Below, in pieces: positions 63,559 through 64,000 of a stretch of 64,000 nt of DNA (position 1 is its first letter; each line of letters begins with the position of its first letter). Where the stretch lies: assembly GCA_963743015.1 (NCBI GenBank), contig CAVUOD010000031.1:248001-312000 (forward strand), read 5' to 3'. The stretch comes from CAVSRC01 sp963743015. GTDB taxonomy: Bacteria; Pseudomonadota; Alphaproteobacteria; Rhizobiales; Kaistiaceae. The notes under the pieces were generated by a model, which ran no database searches, had not been told where the DNA came from, and saw only the letters and a program-made list of their open reading frames with translations. The translations under genes were made by a program, and so were the position numbers.

Positions 63559-64000
63559 ATGGTCACGCGGGGTTTCTTCGGGCATCGCCCGAGCGCGGAA
63601 GAGGCGAAGCGCCTGCCGCCGGGGCAATATCTGGAGACGGGCTTTCCGGTGCTCTCTGCCGGCCCGACGCCGATCGTCAAGCCGGCGGACTGGACCTTTA
63701 CCCTCAAGGTCGGCCCGAGGCCGGTGAAAAGCTGGAGCTTTGCGGAATTCCAGGCCCTGCCGATGAGCGAGATCAAGCGCGACATCCACTGCGTGACCAA
63801 GTGGAGCAAGTTCGACACCGAATGGCGCGGCGTCACCTTCGACGACATCCTGGCGGCCGCCGGACTCGATACCCCGCCGACCGATTATGTGCTGGCCCAT
63901 TCCCACGACGGCTACACGACCAACGTGCCGGTCAAGGACCTTGTCGGCGGCAAGGCGATGGTGGCGCTTTCCTATGCCGGCTATCCCATCACCTCGGACC
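63559..64000 (+). CDS. Sulfite-oxidase-like molybdopterin oxidoreductase (3' end outside window)
   Basis: N-terminal 147 residues of a molybdopterin-binding protein of the SUOX/YuiH type. VTRGFFGHRPSAEEAKRLPP and QYLETGFPVLSAGPTP open it; the molybdenum ligand Cys is in IKRDIHCVTKWSKFDTEWRG; LAHSHDGYTTNVPVKDL and VALSYAGYPITSD follow. No signal peptide is visible, which separates it from periplasmic MsrP. It is intact as far as seen. The IS481 element ends 95 bases upstream and may have separated it from its promoter. Confidence 0.88.
   Translation, partial: MVTRGFFGHRPSAEEAKRLPPGQYLETGFPVLSAGPTPIVKPADWTFTLKVGPRPVKSWSFAEFQALPMSEIKRDIHCVTKWSKFDTEWRGVTFDDILAAAGLDTPPTDYVLAHSHDGYTTNVPVKDLVGGKAMVALSYAGYPITSD

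Overview
This is a chromosomal window of high G+C DNA from an alphaproteobacterium, most probably of the order Hyphomicrobiales (Rhizobiales). The evidence is the gene set and its order: a PHB locus (phaR/phaA/phaB), metX-metW divergent from hisC-tyrC, ftsE-ftsX next to an MJ0042 zinc-finger gene, a TIGR02302 protein, lysA, an LptM-like lipoprotein, argH divergent from tlpA, and a HIG1/PduO/rhomboid/EtfBA/Hbd operon. Alphaproteobacterial control sites agree: a GAAC-N7-GAAC SOS box and a TTAA-N7-TTAAC CtrA box. No species can be named from sequence alone.

Layout. 0-2.5 kb: PHB synthesis and its regulator. 2.5-8.1 kb: NYN-domain protein, haloacid dehalogenase, cupin, glyoxalase II, methyltransferase, a short FAH-type protein and an exported protein. 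8.2-9.3 kb: a decayed IS630 element sitting exactly at the metW stop codon. 9.3-20.4 kb: metXW, hisC-tyrC, a DUF2125 protein, gamma-glutamylcyclotransferase, an SOS-controlled small gene, plsC, ydcF, ftsEX, a zinc-finger gene and hpt. 20.4-27.2 kb: TIGR02302, GIY-YIG, lysA, lipoprotein, argH, tlpA. 27-29.7 kb: two paralogous membrane diguanylate cyclases. 29.8-34 kb: electron-transfer/acyl-CoA operon. 34-44.8 kb: SDRs, an ArsR-SRPBCC-VOC cassette, YihY, a receiver protein, AEC transporter, iron alcohol dehydrogenase, gluQ, alkA, esterase, GNAT. 44.9-48.2 kb: MacAB-like export operon. 48.5-50.5 kb: a trypsin-like protein that has lost its catalytic triad, and a RES/Xre toxin-antitoxin pair. 50.7-52.2 kb: HNH protein followed by about 0.9 kb of hairpin-rich non-coding DNA. 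52.2-64 kb: DUF389 protein, GH2 mannosidase, GGDEF-EAL protein, FeeM-type N-acyl amino acid synthase, aldo/keto reductase, nucleoside hydrolase, DMT transporter interrupted at its 3' end by a decayed IS481 element, and the 5' part of a sulfite-oxidase-like gene.

Reading quality. About 32 single-base indels break 18 otherwise normal genes, including housekeeping genes (hisC, tyrC, gloB, phaA). Most are one base gained or lost in a short G/C run, and correcting them gives family-typical lengths. I treat them as likely sequence errors and give each such gene one full-length coordinate span.

Most interesting points: the SOS box over an apparently leaderless promoter (15.8 kb), the structured non-coding region after the HNH gene (51.4-51.8 kb), the catalytically dead S1C protein (48.5 kb), CtrA sites at ftsE and at the FeeM gene, the IS630 insertion into a stop codon, and a family of dispersed intergenic palindromes.
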